Program-made: the position numbers and the translations under genes
Notes under the pieces: generated by a model
What the model was told of the DNA's origin: nothing
Database searches by the model: none
Seen by the model: the letters and a program-made list of their open reading frames with translations, nothing else
In this document: positions 8,369 to 17,162 of the stretch, piece by piece
How the letters are laid out: every line of letters begins with the position of its first letter
Numbering within the stretch: the stretch's first letter is position 1
Assembly: GCF_000576635.1 (NCBI RefSeq)
Contig: NZ_AVFL01000029.1
Span: forward strand, 1-64,000
Direction of reading: 5' to 3'
DNA: 64,000 nucleotides
DNA from: Skermanella stibiiresistens SB22
GTDB lineage: Bacteria; Pseudomonadota; Alphaproteobacteria; Azospirillales; Azospirillaceae

Positions 8369-9706
8369 TTAGGCGGCGGCGGCGAATTCGGGGATGATCG
8401 GGCTGTCGGCGGTGATGATCTCGCCGGCGCGGACCACCATCTCCGGCTTGAGGAAGCGGTCGGTCTTGACCTTGACGCCATTGCTGTCCTCCAGCATCCA
8501 CTCGCCCTCCAGCACGCGGAAGATCGAGACGTCGGCGGGGGCGCCGGGACGGAGCGTCGCGATCTCGCCGGACAGGCCCAGCATCGCGGCGGAGTTGGCC
8601 GTGGCCATTCGCACCAGGTCCGGCAGCTCGATGCCCAGCGCCATCAGCTCCGTCATGGCGTGCAGCATTCCGAGCGGCGTGGAATACGGGCTGTCGTCGA
8701 CCGGCGCGTCGTCCGGCGCCAGATCGGTGTCGGTGAAGATGCCCCGGTACCAGCGCTTCTCGCCCGTCAGCTTGACGTTGTAGCCGTGCTGGTCGGCGCC
8801 GATGGTGAACGGCATGATGCCGCCGTCGAGCACCGCCTTGGCGTTGTCGAACGAGAAGTGCGCGCCGCGACCGACGTCGATCCGGACACCCTTGTCCAGC
8901 GCCTCGCGGACCAGCGGATGGATCGAACCGTCGGCCGAGACGAAGCCGCTGGGATAGCGGGTGAACGGGTGGGCCAGGATGTCGCCCTCGTCCAGCAGCG
9001 GCACGACCTCGTCGATGATGGTCTTGGCGTCGACGCTGACACCGGCCTTCTCCGGCCACAGGGTTCCCAGGTGGACGTAGACCGGCAGTTTGACCTCGCG
9101 GGACGCCTGCTTGGCGAGCTTGAGGGATTCGACGCCCCAGCGCGAATAGCCACCGGGCTCGGCGTGGGCCTTGATGCCCTTGATCAGGCCGGGATTGTCG
9201 GTCGCGGCCTTGACGATGGCGCCGACATTGATGCCGGTCGGGCCGTAGAGGTCGACGTATTTGTGACCGAGCAGGCCTCCCGCCAGATAGGCCGAGACGT
9301 AGCACAGCACGCGCGTCTTCGACGGCTCGACGATGAAGTGCTTGAAGCCGTCGATGGTCAGCGCGCTGGCGCCGCCCTGGTCGACCACGGTGGCGACGCC
9401 CGAGCGGACGCCGACCATGTCGGGGTTGAGGCCGAAGTCGCCGCTGACGTGCTGGTAGACGTGGGCGTGGGTGTCGATGATGCCGGGGGTGACGACCGAA
9501 CCCTCGACCGAAACGCGCTTGGCGTCGGCCGCCTCGACCGTTGGCGCGATGGCGACGATCTTGCCGCCGCCGATGCCGATATCCATGATGCCATCCAGCC
9601 CGTTGGCCGGATCGAGCACCCGGCCGCCGGTCAGGATCATGTCGATCTGGCCGGGCATGGCGCCGACAGTTCCGTTCTCGCTGGTGCGTTCCTTGGTGTG
9701 TTCCAT
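8369..9706 (-). CDS. Amidohydrolase/deacetylase-family metallohydrolase
   Basis: 445 residues of the metal-dependent amidohydrolase superfamily, nearest in appearance to dihydroorotase, adenine deaminase and the 'amidohydrolase/deacetylase' group. The first metal motif H80-A-H82 follows GIIDT. Later His residues occur in KAHAEPGG, VHLGTLWPE and LAHPF, with an Asp in GADQHG. Such enzymes open cyclic amides or remove amide groups. The position between two binding-protein genes and beside an alpha/beta hydrolase suggests hydrolysis of a ring-opened or cyclic amide intermediate. The exact substrate cannot be told. Confidence 0.85.
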   Translation of the reverse strand: MEHTKERTSENGTVGAMPGQIDMILTGGRVLDPANGLDGIMDIGIGGGKIVAIAPTVEAADAKRVSVEGSVVTPGIIDTHAHVYQHVSGDFGLNPDMVGVRSGVATVVDQGGASALTIDGFKHFIVEPSKTRVLCYVSAYLAGGLLGHKYVDLYGPTGINVGAIVKAATDNPGLIKGIKAHAEPGGYSRWGVESLKLAKQASREVKLPVYVHLGTLWPEKAGVSVDAKTIIDEVVPLLDEGDILAHPFTRYPSGFVSADGSIHPLVREALDKGVRIDVGRGAHFSFDNAKAVLDGGIMPFTIGADQHGYNVKLTGEKRWYRGIFTDTDLAPDDAPVDDSPYSTPLGMLHAMTELMALGIELPDLVRMATANSAAMLGLSGEIATLRPGAPADVSIFRVLEGEWMLEDSNGVKVKTDRFLKPEMVVRAGEIITADSPIIPEFAAAA

Positions 9707-9740
9707 GGTCGAAACCTCCGTTATCAGAGCCGGCGGGGCT

Positions 9741-10580
9741 TCAGCCCGCCGCCGGGTGGTGTTTGTCGAGAAAGCCGTCGAGCGCCGCGTCGAACGCGGC
9801 CGGTTGCTCGATCGGGATCATGTGGCCGGCGCCAGGCACTTCGGCGTAGGCCGCGTTCGGGATGGCCGCCGCGATGTCGCGCATTCCCGCCGGCGGCGTC
9901 AGCGTGTCCGCCGTCCCGGCCAGGACCAGGACCGGCATGGCCAGCCCGGCGTGATGGACGGTCGCGTCATAGCCGTAGCCGGCCCGCATGGCGTGGGCCA
10001 AGGCTGACTGGTCGTGACCGGCGCGCCATGCCACGAACCGGGCCAGCTCGGCCGGATGCGCCGCCCGCCACGCTTCGGAGAAGACGCTGTCGGCGGCGAC
10101 CCTGGCCGCCGCCTCGGCGCCTTCGGCTGCCTGGGCCGCCAGCCGCTTCTCCATGTTGGCGCGGCCCGCCTCTTGGAACTTGCCCGACGTGCTGACGAGG
10201 CACAGCGCAGACACCAGGTCCGGCCGCTTGGCCGCCAGGATCTGCGCCGTCATGCCCCCTTGCGAGAAGCCCACGACGCAGGCACCGGCGACGCCCAGGG
10301 CGTCCAGCAGCGCCGCCCAGTCGGCGGCGTATTGGTCGATCGAGTACGGCCCGTCCGGCTTGTCGCTCTCGCCATGGCCCCGCGTGTCGGCCGCGATCAC
10401 CCGGTACCGTCCCGACAGCCGCTCGACCTGGGGGCGCCACAGGTTGCGGTCCCAGCCAAGCCCATGGACCAGCACGACCGCCCTGCCCTCCCCCGCGATG
10501 GTCGCGGCCATCCGGATCTCCCCGGCGGCGATCCGGTCCAATGGCAGGCTGGTGGGAAAGGGGAACAGGGCGTCGGGCAT
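9741..10580 (-). CDS. Alpha/beta hydrolase (enol-lactonase/deformylase-like)
   Basis: 279 residues. The oxyanion HG (39-40), the nucleophile elbow GFSQG with S106, an Asp in LAGTADTLTP and a His in GAGHMIP complete the catalytic triad. The overall look is that of 3-oxoadipate enol-lactonase and of the N-formylmaleamate deformylase used in nicotinate breakdown. The ATG at 10580 follows AGAGG; a TTG one codon earlier is also possible. The context is a catabolic operon with molybdenum hydroxylase and uptake genes. Confidence 0.88.
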   Translation of the reverse strand: MPDALFPFPTSLPLDRIAAGEIRMAATIAGEGRAVVLVHGLGWDRNLWRPQVERLSGRYRVIAADTRGHGESDKPDGPYSIDQYAADWAALLDALGVAGACVVGFSQGGMTAQILAAKRPDLVSALCLVSTSGKFQEAGRANMEKRLAAQAAEGAEAAARVAADSVFSEAWRAAHPAELARFVAWRAGHDQSALAHAMRAGYGYDATVHHAGLAMPVLVLAGTADTLTPPAGMRDIAAAIPNAAYAEVPGAGHMIPIEQPAAFDAALDGFLDKHHPAAG

Positions 10581-10604
10581 CAAGGCCTCTTCTTGGTTGG
10601 GTGA

Positions 10605-11426
10605 TCAGGCGAGATAGGTTCGGCGGACGATCCGCTCGGCCAGCACGACGGCGCCGAACAGGACCAAGCCGACGATGCACAGCATCAGCAGGGCGGAGAA
10701 AATGCCGACCGTCTCCATCCGCGAGGACGAGTACAGGATGTAGAAGCCCAGCCCGGCGCGGGACGAGATGAACTCGGCCACCACCACGCCGATGATCGCC
10801 ATGGTCGAGGCGATCCGCATGCCGTTGAACAGGTAGGGCAGCGCGAAGGGAACGCGGACCTGGAAGAACGTCTGCACGCCGCTGGCCGCCAGCGACCGGC
10901 ACAGCCGGAGCGACACGGGATCGGTGTTGGAAAGCCCGACCGTGGTCGAGATCACGACCGGAAAGAAGCTCATGAACACCGCGAAGGCGAGGCGGGACGG
11001 CGTGTCGATGCCCAGCCAGATGATGAACATCGGCGCCAGCGCGATCTTGGGGATCAGCTGGAACGCCACGAGGTTCGGCTGCAGGATCTCCCGCGCCAAC
11101 GGGAACGCCGCCATCAGCCCCGCCAGCGTGGCGCCCGCCGCGGTCGCCAGGACGAAGGCGCCCAGCGCCTCCAGCCCGGTGTGCCGCGCGTGGTTGAGCA
11201 GGGCCGGCAGGTTGGTCAGGAAATGCGCGCCGATCTCGCTCGGCGCCGGCAGGATCACGCGGGGGATCTGGAACGCCACGGTGACGATCTGCCAGACGAT
11301 CAGCACCGACAGCGCCGTCGCCACCGGCAGGATGACGGCCATGTTCGCCCGGATCAGCCGCCTCACCCGCGAGGGAGCGGCGATGTCGAGGATCGCGGCG
11401 CCGGAGCTGTTGGCGGTGATGCTCAC
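10605..11426 (-). CDS. ABC importer permease (SsuC/TauC type)
   Basis: 273 residues with six predicted membrane spans and the same conserved loop (QLIPKIALAPMFIIWLGID) as the paralogue at 6366-7220. A GTG start is chosen because GGAGG lies six bases upstream and GTGA overlaps the ATPase stop codon. It belongs with the ATPase and the Tat-secreted binding protein immediately upstream to form a complete importer. Confidence 0.92.
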   Translation of the reverse strand: MSITANSSGAAILDIAAPSRVRRLIRANMAVILPVATALSVLIVWQIVTVAFQIPRVILPAPSEIGAHFLTNLPALLNHARHTGLEALGAFVLATAAGATLAGLMAAFPLAREILQPNLVAFQLIPKIALAPMFIIWLGIDTPSRLAFAVFMSFFPVVISTTVGLSNTDPVSLRLCRSLAASGVQTFFQVRVPFALPYLFNGMRIASTMAIIGVVVAEFISSRAGLGFYILYSSSRMETVGIFSALLMLCIVGLVLFGAVVLAERIVRRTYLA

Positions 11427-12322
11427 GCTCCCCTCCGTCCGGGTTGCAGCACGGGGCCGTCGCCGGAGCGGCGGCCCTGGGCGGCGCCGTGCCCGCTCTC
11501 GATCAGCGAGCGCAGATAGACGCAGATCTCGTTGAATTCCGGCGAGCCGCTGACGTCGCGCGGACGGGGCCGGCCGAATGGGATGCGGATGTCCTCCACG
11601 ATGGTGGCGGGACGCCTTGTCATCACCAGCACCCGGTCGGCCAGCAGCACCGCCTCGCGGATGCTGTGGGTCACGAACAACGCGGTCTTGGTGTACTGCT
11701 CCCAGATGTCGAGCAACGCCTCGCCCATCTCGTCGCGGGTGATCGCGTCCAAGGCGGAGAACGGCTCGTCCATCAGCAGGATGTCCGGATCGTAGACCAG
11801 GGCGCGGCAGATCGCGACCCGCTGGCGCATGCCGCCCGAAAGCTGGTGGGGCTTCTTGTCCTCGAAGCCGTGCAGCCCGACCATGTCGATCAGCGACCGC
11901 GCCCGCTCGGTGTACTCGGCCATCGGGCGCTTCAGGATCTTGATCGGGAACAGGATGTTCTCGAGCACGGTCTTCCAGGGCAGCAGCGAGGCGTCCTGGA
12001 ACATCACGCCGATGCTGGGGCGCGGCTGGGTCATCGCCACGCCCTCGATATCGATCCGGCCCGAGGTGATGCTCTCCAAGCCGCCGCACATCATCAGCAG
12101 CGTGCTCTTGCCGCAGCCGCTCGGCCCCAGGATGGCGACGAACTCGCCGCGCTTGACGTCGAAGCTGACGCCGCTGACCGCCTCGGTCCGCTCGCGCCCG
12201 GTGTCGTAGATCTTGCGGACGCCATCGACGCTGATCGCGGTGCCGGCGGTGCCGCTCTCGGTGCCGGCTCCGGCGTCGGGGACGATCTGGGTGTCGACGG
12301 TCCTCAGGGGTGCGACGCTCAT
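11423..12322 (-). CDS. ABC importer ATPase (SsuB/TauB type)
   Basis: 299 residues. Walker A GPSGCGKST (66-74), the signature LSGGMRQ (161-167) and Walker B ILLMDEP (181-187) are all intact. It energises import by the SsuC-type permeases of this operon. It is the only ATPase for two permeases and three binding proteins here. It overlaps the binding-protein gene and the permease gene by four bases each, which implies coupled translation. Confidence 0.95.
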   Translation of the reverse strand: MSVAPLRTVDTQIVPDAGAGTESGTAGTAISVDGVRKIYDTGRERTEAVSGVSFDVKRGEFVAILGPSGCGKSTLLMMCGGLESITSGRIDIEGVAMTQPRPSIGVMFQDASLLPWKTVLENILFPIKILKRPMAEYTERARSLIDMVGLHGFEDKKPHQLSGGMRQRVAICRALVYDPDILLMDEPFSALDAITRDEMGEALLDIWEQYTKTALFVTHSIREAVLLADRVLVMTRRPATIVEDIRIPFGRPRPRDVSGSPEFNEICVYLRSLIESGHGAAQGRRSGDGPVLQPGRRGA

Positions 12323-13413
12323 TGGAAGAACCCCGCGTATTCGCGTGTGGCGGCCATGGCGGTGTCGAACTCGGCGGACGTCAGGGTGGCGGCGCCGACG
12401 AACTTGTTGGTCATCACGCCGTCGACGGCGGGCCGGTTGTCGCCCGGCGCCGACAGGTGCTTCATCACCAGATCGGTCATCCGTTCATAATCCGCCGCGG
12501 CTCCGTAGCCGATCGGGTTGGAGCGCAGGATGTCGTTCATCATCGACATGCGGAACAGGCCGAGCCCGACCTTCGCCTGGGTCTTGCCGCCGGGGGTCAG
12601 CGCCACCTCGGGCACCTGCTTGACGAAGATGTCCAGCGCCTCGTCGGGCTTGAGCAGGCAGAAGTGGATGGCCTTGGACAGGCCGTCGACCATCGCCTTG
12701 CAGACCTCGGGCTCCTCGGCCAGGCGCTGGGGCTGGGTCATCAGGGCGTTGTTGTAGAAGCTCATGCCGTGCTGGCTGTAGAGCGAGAACTTGGTCTTGA
12801 TGTTGTTGGCGACGAACACCGGCAGGAAGCTGACCGCGAAACCCGAGATCGCGCTGACCTGCTTCTCGATCAGGATGCGCTGGCGCACCGCCGCGTCGAC
12901 CTGCACCACCTCGACCTTGGAGAAGTCGAAGCCGGCGTTGGACGCGAAGGCCGGCAGGAAGGGGAATTCGCCCGATGTCGCGGTGGCGCCCAGCTTCTTG
13001 CCTTCCAGGTCCTTCATGGACTTGATCGGCGAGTCCTCGAGGTAGCAGACGCCCATGGTGCTGTCGTAGCCGCAGCTCATCAGCTGCATGACCGGCAGGC
13101 CCTTGGCGGTCTGCTGGATGCCGGCCGATGCCGCCGCCAGCCCGAAGTCGAACTGCCGGTTGCCGACCGCCTGCGCCGCGGCCAGCGAGCCGTAGCCGCG
13201 CGCGATATCGACATCCAACCCACCCTCGGCCCAATAGCCATTGGCCTTGGCGACATAGGCGAACAGGTTGCCGCCCTCCGCGACCCAGGGCAGCGTGAAG
13301 GTCACCTTGCGGGTGGCCGCCCGCGCGGCACGGGGAACGATCGCCGAAGCCGCGGCGATGGCGCCAAACGCCTTTAGTACGTCACGCCGGTTGGAAGTAA
13401 TGCCTCGCACCAT
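12319..13413 (-). CDS. Tat-secreted NMT1-like substrate-binding protein
   Basis: 364 residues and first gene of the operon. A twin-arginine signal (NRRDVLKAF, about 8-16) and an Ala-rich segment precede the mature NMT1/THI5-like domain. It shares long similar runs with the protein at 7227-8330 (for example RGYGSL.AAQ), so the two are duplicates that may bind related ligands. The start ATG has GAGGTGA just upstream. Being promoter-proximal, it should be the most abundant product. Confidence 0.92.
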   Translation of the reverse strand: MVRGITSNRRDVLKAFGAIAAASAIVPRAARAATRKVTFTLPWVAEGGNLFAYVAKANGYWAEGGLDVDIARGYGSLAAAQAVGNRQFDFGLAAASAGIQQTAKGLPVMQLMSCGYDSTMGVCYLEDSPIKSMKDLEGKKLGATATSGEFPFLPAFASNAGFDFSKVEVVQVDAAVRQRILIEKQVSAISGFAVSFLPVFVANNIKTKFSLYSQHGMSFYNNALMTQPQRLAEEPEVCKAMVDGLSKAIHFCLLKPDEALDIFVKQVPEVALTPGGKTQAKVGLGLFRMSMMNDILRSNPIGYGAAADYERMTDLVMKHLSAPGDNRPAVDGVMTNKFVGAATLTSAEFDTAMAATREYAGFFQ

Positions 13414-13941
13414 TCACCTCGTTATCTGATCGCCGAATACCGGTGTCACGCCGGACAAGACGCGTTATGGATCGCGATTATCGACACGGGCGCGTTCCCA
13501 AGGATTTCGCGGGAGAACAACGCCAGGGTCACTTGCCGGCGCGATACGGTGTCGCAATCCCCGTGCCAAATGGTCTCAGCCGCGCGGTCACTGGATTATC
13601 GCTGCCCCGCTGCGGGCATTGCCGTTATTAGGCGCCTCTTGAATGGGCAAAACGTCGCGGTTGGGTGGGGGACAGGGCGGGATCTAGGGCGGGGGAAACG
13701 CGATACGCCAGTATTTACCGCCTCCTCGGCGGTCTCGCGATGATGGTCGATTTATACGCACCGACTGCACAGCCCGAAGGCAATCGTCAGTATACTGAGT
13801 AATTTTCGCCGGAGGCATGCGACGGGGGTTTTCAGCGGCCACGGGCGGTCCTAGCGGATGGCGACCCGAATACCCTCGAATTCCACATGGCACGGGGGTT
13901 GCGTGAATGCCGCCACTCTCGTTGAAAGCAGGGACGGCGAA
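13414..13941. other. Divergent promoter region between two molybdenum hydroxylase operons
   Basis: About 530 bases separate the minus-strand operon (start 13413) from the plus-strand hydroxylase gene. Short frames here have no coding look and no ribosome-binding sites, so I treat the region as regulatory. It includes G-rich runs near 13666-13695 and a 12-bp palindrome at 13787-13798 that contains a TATACT -10-like box. An in-frame ATG at 13858 would add 28 poorly conserved-looking residues to the downstream protein. Confidence 0.6.
13787..13798. promoter_or_regulatory. Palindrome over a -10-like box
   Basis: TCAGTATACTGA is a perfect 12-bp palindrome whose centre TATACT resembles a sigma-70 -10 element oriented toward the gene at 13942. 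No good -35 element lies 17 bases upstream. This is a candidate operator or activator-dependent promoter; the protein that binds it is unknown. Confidence 0.35.
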
Positions 13942-16317
13942 ATGGCTGCCAAGAAGTCGGAATTCGGTGTGGGCGCGTCGATCGAGCGCCTTGAGGACGA
14001 TCGCTACCTGCGAGGCCGAGGCCGCTTCGTCGCCGATATCCAAATGCCGGGCATGCTCGACATCGCCTTTGTCCGAAGCCCCGTGGCCCATGCCCGCATC
14101 CGCTCGATCACCAAGCCGGAAACCGGCGGCGATGGCGTGTTCGTCGCGGCCGACCTGGCCGGCGTCAGCGGCATCCGGGCGGATTCCGGATTGCGGGGTT
14201 TCCGGAGCTCGATCCAGCCGATCCTGGCCCACGACAAGGTGCGCCATGTCGGCGAGCCGATCGCCGCCTGCGTCGCCACCTCCCGCGCCCGGGCGGAGGA
14301 CTTGGCGGAGTTGGTGACGGTCGAGTTCGACGAGTTGCCCGCCGTGTCGGAGATGACCCGCGCCCGCGACGCCGACGCGCCGCTGCTGCACGAGGACTGG
14401 GACGAGAACGTCTTCCTGGAGACAGCCGTCGACACCAATTTCGCGGCCAGCATCGCGAGCGCCACTGTCGTGATCAAGCGCACCTACCGGACGGCGCGCC
14501 AATGCATGGCTCCGATGGAGGGGCGTGGCGTCGTGGCGGTGTGGGACAATCAGGCGGAACAGCTCGTCCTCCACACCTCGACCCAGATGCCGCACATCGT
14601 CCGCACCGGGTTGTCGGCCTCGCTCGGGCTGGACCACTCGCGCATCCGGATCGTGGCGCCCGATGTCGGGGGCGGCTTCGGCTACAAGGGCATCCTGCTG
14701 ACCGAGGAGGTCTGCGCCGCCTGGCTGGCGATGAAGCTGCGCCGCCCGGTCCGCTGGATCGAGGACCGGCGCGAGCACCTGACCGGCGGGGCCAATTGCC
14801 GCGAGCACCATTACGAGATCACCGGCTACGCGGCGGCGGACGGCCGCCTGCTGGCGGTCGATTGCGAGGCGATCGTCGATAGCGGCGCCTATTCCATATA
14901 CCCGTTCTCGGCCTGCCTGGAGGCGGCCCAGGTCGCCAGCATCCTGCCGGGCCCCTACCGGATGGACGGCTACCGCTGCCGCACCTGGTCGGTGGCGTCG
15001 AACAAACCGCCGATCCTGCCCTACCGCGGCGTCGCGCGCACCGGCGTCTGCTTCGCGATGGAGATGCTGATGGATGGGCTGGCCCACGAGCTTGGCATCG
15101 AGCCGTGGGAGATCCGCCAGCGCAACTTGGCGGAACCGCACCAGATGCCCTTCACCAACATCACCAACAAATACTTCGACAGCGGCGACTATCCGGAGGC
15201 GCTTCGCCGCGCGGTCGAGGCGATCGACATCGCCGCGATCCGCCGCCGGCAGCGGGTTGATGAGGGGGGAAGTGGCGGGCGTCACCGGATCGGGGTCGGC
15301 CTGTCGATCTTCTGCGAGCAGGGCGCCCATGGCACCTCGGTCTATCATGGCTGGGGCATCCCGATGGTGCCGGGCTTCGAGCAGGCGACCGCTCGGCTGA
15401 CGCCGGACGGTGGGCTGGAAATCAGGGTCGGCATCCAGAGCCACGGGCAGGGGCTGGAAACCACGCTGGCGCAGATCGCCTACGAGGAATTGGGCATCAA
15501 GCCGGAGGCGGTCCGCGTCGTCCATGGCGACACGGCGCTGACCCCCTACTCCACCGGAACCTGGGGCTCCCGCTGCATCGTGATGGCGGGGGGCGCCGTC
15601 GCGGCTGCCGCGGCCAAGCTGGGTGACCGCATCCGGCACATCGCGGGCCACCTGCTCCAAGCGGCGCCCGACAGCGTCATCCTGGCCGATGGCGTTGCGC
15701 GCGCCGGCGCCGGTGAGATCCCGCTGAGGGAGATCGGCCGCCTGTGGTATCTGGCGCCGCAGCACCTGCCACCGGATGTCGATCCGGGTGGATTGGAGGT
15801 GACGCAGGGCTACCGCACGGTTCGGGACACCGGGACGTTCTCCTATGCCTGCCACGCGGTCACCGTCTCGGTCGATCTGGCGCTGGGCGACGTCAAGCTG
15901 CTGGACTACGTGATCGTCGAGGATGGCGGCGTGCTGATCAACCCAATGGTGGTGGATGGGCAGGTGCTGGGCGGAGCGGCCCAAGGCATCGGCACCGCGC
16001 TGTACGAGGAGATGCGGTTCGACGGCACCGGCCAGCCCATGGCCGCGACGCTGGCCGATTACCACCTGCCGGGCGCTCCGGAGGTGCCCGCCATCCGCAT
16101 CCTGCACATGGAGACCCCCTCCCCACTCAGCCGGTTCGGCCAGAAGGGCATTGGCGAGAGCGGCGCCATCGGGCCGCCCGCCGCGATCGGCAACGCGGTC
16201 AACGACGCCCTGCGGTCTCTGGACGCCCGGATCTGGGAACTGCCGATCACGCCGGAACGCGTGCTGGCCGCCGTGGCGGAGGCCGAGGGCAAGGCCCGGA
16301 TCGGAGAAGCGGCATGA
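13942..16317 (+). CDS. Molybdenum hydroxylase large subunit, second system
   Basis: 791 residues from the chosen ATG; family members begin a few residues before GVGASIERLEDDRYLRG, and GTG 13900 or ATG 13858 are less likely starts. The cofactor loop GGGFGYKG is near 243-250, YRGVART near 359-365, and KGIGESG near 733-739 carries the catalytic Glu. The motif differs from the first hydroxylase (YRGFGGTQ), so the substrate pocket differs. The start of the FAD subunit overlaps its stop (ATGA). This is a second hydroxylation step, or an alternative substrate range, for the same degradative system. Confidence 0.93.
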   Translation: MAAKKSEFGVGASIERLEDDRYLRGRGRFVADIQMPGMLDIAFVRSPVAHARIRSITKPETGGDGVFVAADLAGVSGIRADSGLRGFRSSIQPILAHDKVRHVGEPIAACVATSRARAEDLAELVTVEFDELPAVSEMTRARDADAPLLHEDWDENVFLETAVDTNFAASIASATVVIKRTYRTARQCMAPMEGRGVVAVWDNQAEQLVLHTSTQMPHIVRTGLSASLGLDHSRIRIVAPDVGGGFGYKGILLTEEVCAAWLAMKLRRPVRWIEDRREHLTGGANCREHHYEITGYAAADGRLLAVDCEAIVDSGAYSIYPFSACLEAAQVASILPGPYRMDGYRCRTWSVASNKPPILPYRGVARTGVCFAMEMLMDGLAHELGIEPWEIRQRNLAEPHQMPFTNITNKYFDSGDYPEALRRAVEAIDIAAIRRRQRVDEGGSGGRHRIGVGLSIFCEQGAHGTSVYHGWGIPMVPGFEQATARLTPDGGLEIRVGIQSHGQGLETTLAQIAYEELGIKPEAVRVVHGDTALTPYSTGTWGSRCIVMAGGAVAAAAAKLGDRIRHIAGHLLQAAPDSVILADGVARAGAGEIPLREIGRLWYLAPQHLPPDVDPGGLEVTQGYRTVRDTGTFSYACHAVTVSVDLALGDVKLLDYVIVEDGGVLINPMVVDGQVLGGAAQGIGTALYEEMRFDGTGQPMAATLADYHLPGAPEVPAIRILHMETPSPLSRFGQKGIGESGAIGPPAAIGNAVNDALRSLDARIWELPITPERVLAAVAEAEGKARIGEAA

Positions 16318-17162
16318 AGCCCGTCGCCTTCGACCTGACCACCGCAACCGCGGCCCCGCACGCCGTGGCGCTGCTCTCCAATGTGGACATCGAGGCCAAG
16401 ATCATCGCCGGCGGCCAGTCGCTGGGGCCGATGCTGAACCTGCGGCTGGCACGGCCAGGGCACTTGATCGACGTGACGCGCGCCAAGGATCTGCGCGGTG
16501 TGGTGGATGAGGGCTCCGCCCTGCTGTACGGCGCGGCGGTCACCCACGCGGAGATCGAGGATGGCGCGGTGCCGGACGCGACCGGCGGCTGGCTGCAAGC
16601 CATCGCCAGCCGCATCGCCTATCGGGCGGTGCGCAACCGCGGCACGATGGGCGGCAGCCTCGTCCATGCCGATCCCGCCGCCGATTGGGTCGTGACGCTG
16701 ACGGCGTTGGGCGCCGTGGCGGTGATCGCCGGTCCCGGCGGCGCCGCGCGCGAGGAGCCGCTGTCCAGCTTCATCGCCGGTCCCTTCACGACCACCCTGA
16801 AACCGGGCGAGATCCTGACCGGCATCCGTCTCGCCAAGCGGACCGCCGACGCCCGCTGGGGCTATTGGAAATTCACCCGCAAGGTTGGGGAATTCGCCAA
16901 GGCCAGCGCCGCGGTGCTGATCGACCCCGGCGCCGGTGACACCCGCGTCGTGGTCGGCGCCATCGAACAACCGCCCATCATCCTGCCCGCCGGTGACGCC
17001 GAAGCCGTCATCGCCGGCCGCCTGCCCATCGAGGAAGCCTTGCGCCGCGCCCTGCCCCACCGCCCACCCGCCTCCCTCGTCCTGCACGCCGTAGCCGTCC
17101 GGGAAGCCCTCGGCATCGCCGGCGCCGCTGGGTTCCCGGCACAGGACCAGGGAGCCGCGTGA
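16314..17162 (+). CDS. FAD-binding subunit of second molybdenum hydroxylase
   Basis: 282 residues. Canonical flavin signatures are present: AGGQSLGPMLNLR (about 31-43) and TMGGSLVHADPAADW (about 111-125), unlike the divergent subunit of the first system. The C-terminal flavoprotein domain follows. ATGA overlap with the large-subunit gene and a TGATG junction with the next gene show tight translational coupling. Confidence 0.94.
   Translation: MKPVAFDLTTATAAPHAVALLSNVDIEAKIIAGGQSLGPMLNLRLARPGHLIDVTRAKDLRGVVDEGSALLYGAAVTHAEIEDGAVPDATGGWLQAIASRIAYRAVRNRGTMGGSLVHADPAADWVVTLTALGAVAVIAGPGGAAREEPLSSFIAGPFTTTLKPGEILTGIRLAKRTADARWGYWKFTRKVGEFAKASAAVLIDPGAGDTRVVVGAIEQPPIILPAGDAEAVIAGRLPIEEALRRALPHRPPASLVLHAVAVREALGIAGAAGFPAQDQGAA

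Noticed and set aside
13443-13743. Two short plus-strand frames in the divergent promoter gap
   Set aside because: No ribosome-binding sites, no recognisable domains and overlapping frames; treated as non-coding regulatory DNA.
13684-16347. 887-codon minus-strand frame across the second hydroxylase large subunit
   Set aside because: The plus strand has all molybdenum hydroxylase motifs; the opposite frame is an antisense artefact.
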